NCBI RefSeq assembly: GCF_004210375.1
Contig: NC_134833.1
Span: 140,732,127 to 140,796,126 of the forward strand
Source: Tachypleus tridentatus
Lineage: Eukaryota; Arthropoda; Merostomata; Xiphosura; Limulidae
Direction: 5' to 3'
Length of the DNA stretch: 64,000 bases
The position numbers and the translations under genes were made by a program. Shown piece after piece: positions 61,635 through 64,000 of the stretch. Every line of letters starts with the position of its first letter. Position 1 is the first letter of the stretch. The notes beneath the pieces were generated by a model, which saw nothing but the letters and a program-made list of their open reading frames with translations, was not told where the DNA came from and ran no database searches.

Positions 61635-62572
61635 GCTGCCACTTTTAAGTATAATTTTGTGACATTTATGGTTTCCCTTTCGTGCTCAGTAAGTTAACAT
61701 GCTTCTCTTGTGTTGCTAATGTCTATACTTAAGAGGCAGACCATTAAGATTGATGTTGGATTGTTTGTTTGTGTGAAAAATATTATAATGTGTAGAATCT
61801 TCTTTTTTAAAATAATTTCTTTTGTGATATGTTTTTTTATATGCTCTAACTCTAGATATTACACCTTAAAATCAATTAATTGTAGAGGTGTTTTAATTTG
61901 GTCCAAACAACATGATGGTTTTTAATCTTCAGCAGAGGTTTTCAGACATTACTTGGCAGTGTGGATTTTTGCTATTTTGGTGCTTTATAACTTATTTATA
62001 TATAAAGTATTGACCAAACTCTGCCAATGGACAAATTTGTTTTTAATATTCATTCGTACAGTTTTTATTGGTAGAGAGCCAAATGTATATACAAATGTTT
62101 TGTCATTTGACATAAAGCTTGTTTAAATAACAGACCTCTGACTTTTCTTCAGAATGGTATGCAACAGTTACTTGTTTTCTTTAACATTTAATAATTCTGA
62201 GATAAGAGAAGAAACTACTGTGGTTTATTTATAGTATTGATAAGAGCAGTCTATAAACGTTACAGCCTGGTGGCTAAGACAATCAACTTGCAACCGGTCA
62301 TTTATGGGATTGAAACCCCAAATTTACTCATTCCTTCAGCCATGTAGAATTCTAACGTTATGATCAATCCTACTATTCATTTGATAAAGAGTAGTCTAAG
62401 AGATGGTGATGACTAACTGCATTTCCTCTAGTCCATCTATTCAAAATATTGAGCATAGTAGGTCTGTATGAAATTGAAGGAATGACAGAAGTTTGTAAAA
62501 TGTCTTAGGCTTTCTTGAACTTAATAATAACGTTTTCTTCAGATAAATCATGCTACAGGCTGATTAAATAAA
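61635..62572 (+). terminator. 3' UTR with a candidate polyadenylation signal
   Basis: AATAAA at 62,567-62,572 is the first canonical hexamer well clear of the stop; another stands near 63,140. Which is used cannot be told. A decayed SINE lies inside this stretch. Confidence 0.35.
62262..62460 (+). mobile_element. Decayed tRNA-headed SINE, main family
   Basis: Reads cagcctggtggctaagacaa, gggattgaaacccc at the B box, then catgtagaattctaacgtta, atcctactattcatttgata and agagtagtctaagagatgg. It is the most diverged full-shape copy in the window and lies in or just after the 3' UTR. Confidence 0.65.
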
Positions 62573-64000
62573 ATTACAGATAGTTCTTTATTGTAGAATT
62601 GATTTACTGTGGTTGATTGCTGTCATTCTTTTAAATCATCCAATGAAAATAGTTTAACCGAAGTTCATTTATCGAGATGAAGTTGAAAAAAAATATGTAA
62701 GAGACAAATGCAACTCAAAGAAATATTTGTTTTGTTCTTTAACATTTTTTTTATTACTTTTACCAAACTAGAAACTTGTGAAAAAAGATTGTTTATTAAG
62801 TGTTTGGTTGTTTTTGTTTTGCAGAATTTTTGATTGAAATTCATAATTGTTAAATGTATTCAGAATGGGGGAAGAAAAAAAAAGAGCAAATTATTAGATG
62901 GATACTTCAACAGTATGGTTTTACTTTCATCACATTTTGAACCATAATGTGTACAGACATTTTTTAAACATTTTTTTGCTTGTCTCAAAAGAACCCAAAA
63001 CAATTGAATAGGAAGGGAACTAATTCCCAGGTAGTATATCAATAAAAAGCTATGGGAACTGACCAGTGGCAAATTTAAGGTTGTGTGATTCCAGGGGCTG
63101 GTAATTTGTTTGGGCTTTATATCCCATGTAAATTTACATAGAATAAAATTATCAGTGGGCTTCCATTAAGAACATAGACCCTGGACCTCTGAGCCCCTCT
63201 AGCTCCTATATAAATACACCACTGGAACCAACACAGTTCACTAACAGTGAAGAAGCCTCTGTTTAAACTACTGCCATCTAGTGCTTAGTTGAAATATATA
63301 AGGTATCTCTAGAATATCAGAAGTCTCTCAAGTGTGATGGGTATGAATAAAGGTTATTCCAATCTAATAATGTTTAACTTTTTTTAACCTATCTGGAGTA
63401 GACACACAACACAGTGTCCACAAAAGAAAGGATGAAGTGCTAAGAGGTCTAGAGCTGTGGCACTCGCATCATTAAACCCTGTACTTCAACTATCTTCAGA
63501 GGAATAACATGTTGAAACCTTTAGAGTTATTTGTGTACCATTTTGTATTCTCTGCATTAAATGAATCCAATTATCCATCATATTTTGCACAAACTTGTAT
63601 TTAACTGAGTACTAATGTAAGACGTAACCTTACTATTTCTATTTAGCTTTCATGTTCATGATAGTAAAAAATTCAAATATGTAATCACTTGTTTTTTCCA
63701 GGTTTTATATATTAATGTGTTTTTATTGAGCCAGTTCTGTTTACTGATTTTTTACCATCATAGGTTAATGAAAACAAATCAACAGAACAATGTATATTTG
63801 TTTAGGTATTTTGAAGTTCACATTTGGTGTCTGTGTCCAGGATGATTGTTGATCTATCCACATTGGTATAGCAGTTATTCTAGAGACTTGCATCTCTAAA
63901 CCTTGAATTTTGATATCTGAAGTAAACACAGCACATGCTGTCTAATAAAAATTGACAAGCACCTGGACATTTTTCATAAAAAACAATTTTTTTGTTTTAG
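62573..64000. other. 3' flank, nothing recognised
   Basis: AT-rich, with a somewhat GC-richer patch at 63,170-63,360 (gagcccctctagctcctat; gccatctagtgcttag) that may be an unnamed repeat. A 70-codon minus-strand frame at 62,860-63,072 has no domain. Confidence 0.35.

Overview
This is eukaryotic, AT-rich, intron-rich DNA, most likely from a chelicerate and probably a horseshoe crab. I infer this from an arthropod-like gene with very long introns, and from many copies of a roughly 275-bp tRNA-headed SINE that I associate from memory with Limulus/Tachypleus genomes. No bacterial features are present.

One gene dominates the window. It is a plus-strand FERM-domain protein tyrosine phosphatase of the Pez / PTPN14 / PTPN21 class. 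I could place 21 coding exons with matching splice phases from the ATG at 15,676 to the TAA at 61,634. They sum to 3,393 nt, or 1,130 residues: an N-terminal FERM domain (about residues 1-310), a low-complexity linker with an APDYET motif and a PPxY motif, and a C-terminal PTP domain with intact WPD loop and [10 protein letters not shown] signature. One intron uses a GC-AG donor. The exon that opens with the ATG also carries 5' UTR behind a splice acceptor, so the promoter and at least one upstream non-coding exon lie further 5'.

Layout. Positions 1-15,587 are intergenic or 5' leader sequence. They hold a decayed Ty3/Gypsy remnant (minus strand, about 950-2,300), a complete but frameshifted Tc1-like transposon with IR/DR-type termini (3,895-5,487), SINEs with target duplications, and a 182-bp hAT-type MITE (13,656-13,837). 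Positions 15,588-23,246 hold exons 1-5 plus a decayed DDE transposase fossil. Positions 23,671-31,638 are an 8-kb array of about 199 copies of a 40-bp unit inside intron 5. Positions 32,670-47,000 hold exons 6-11, more SINEs, a foldback element with hammerhead-ribozyme-like arms (37,111-37,606) and a 407-bp mariner-type MITE (44,256-44,662). Positions 47,029-61,634 hold the linker and phosphatase exons, with two further tandem arrays directly before exon 19. Positions 61,635-64,000 are 3' UTR and flank.

The most unusual items are these. The sense strand of every intact 40-bp unit contains TGTACATA, a match to the Pumilio (PUF) recognition element, so the unspliced transcript would carry nearly 200 of them. 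The foldback element at 37 kb is flanked by a 13-bp duplication and holds in its loop a near-identical inverted copy of a segment 20 kb upstream. A 7-copy repeat upstream of a phosphatase exon carries a 3'-splice-site-like motif in nearly every unit. All calls come from reading the sequence; no searches or folding programs were run.
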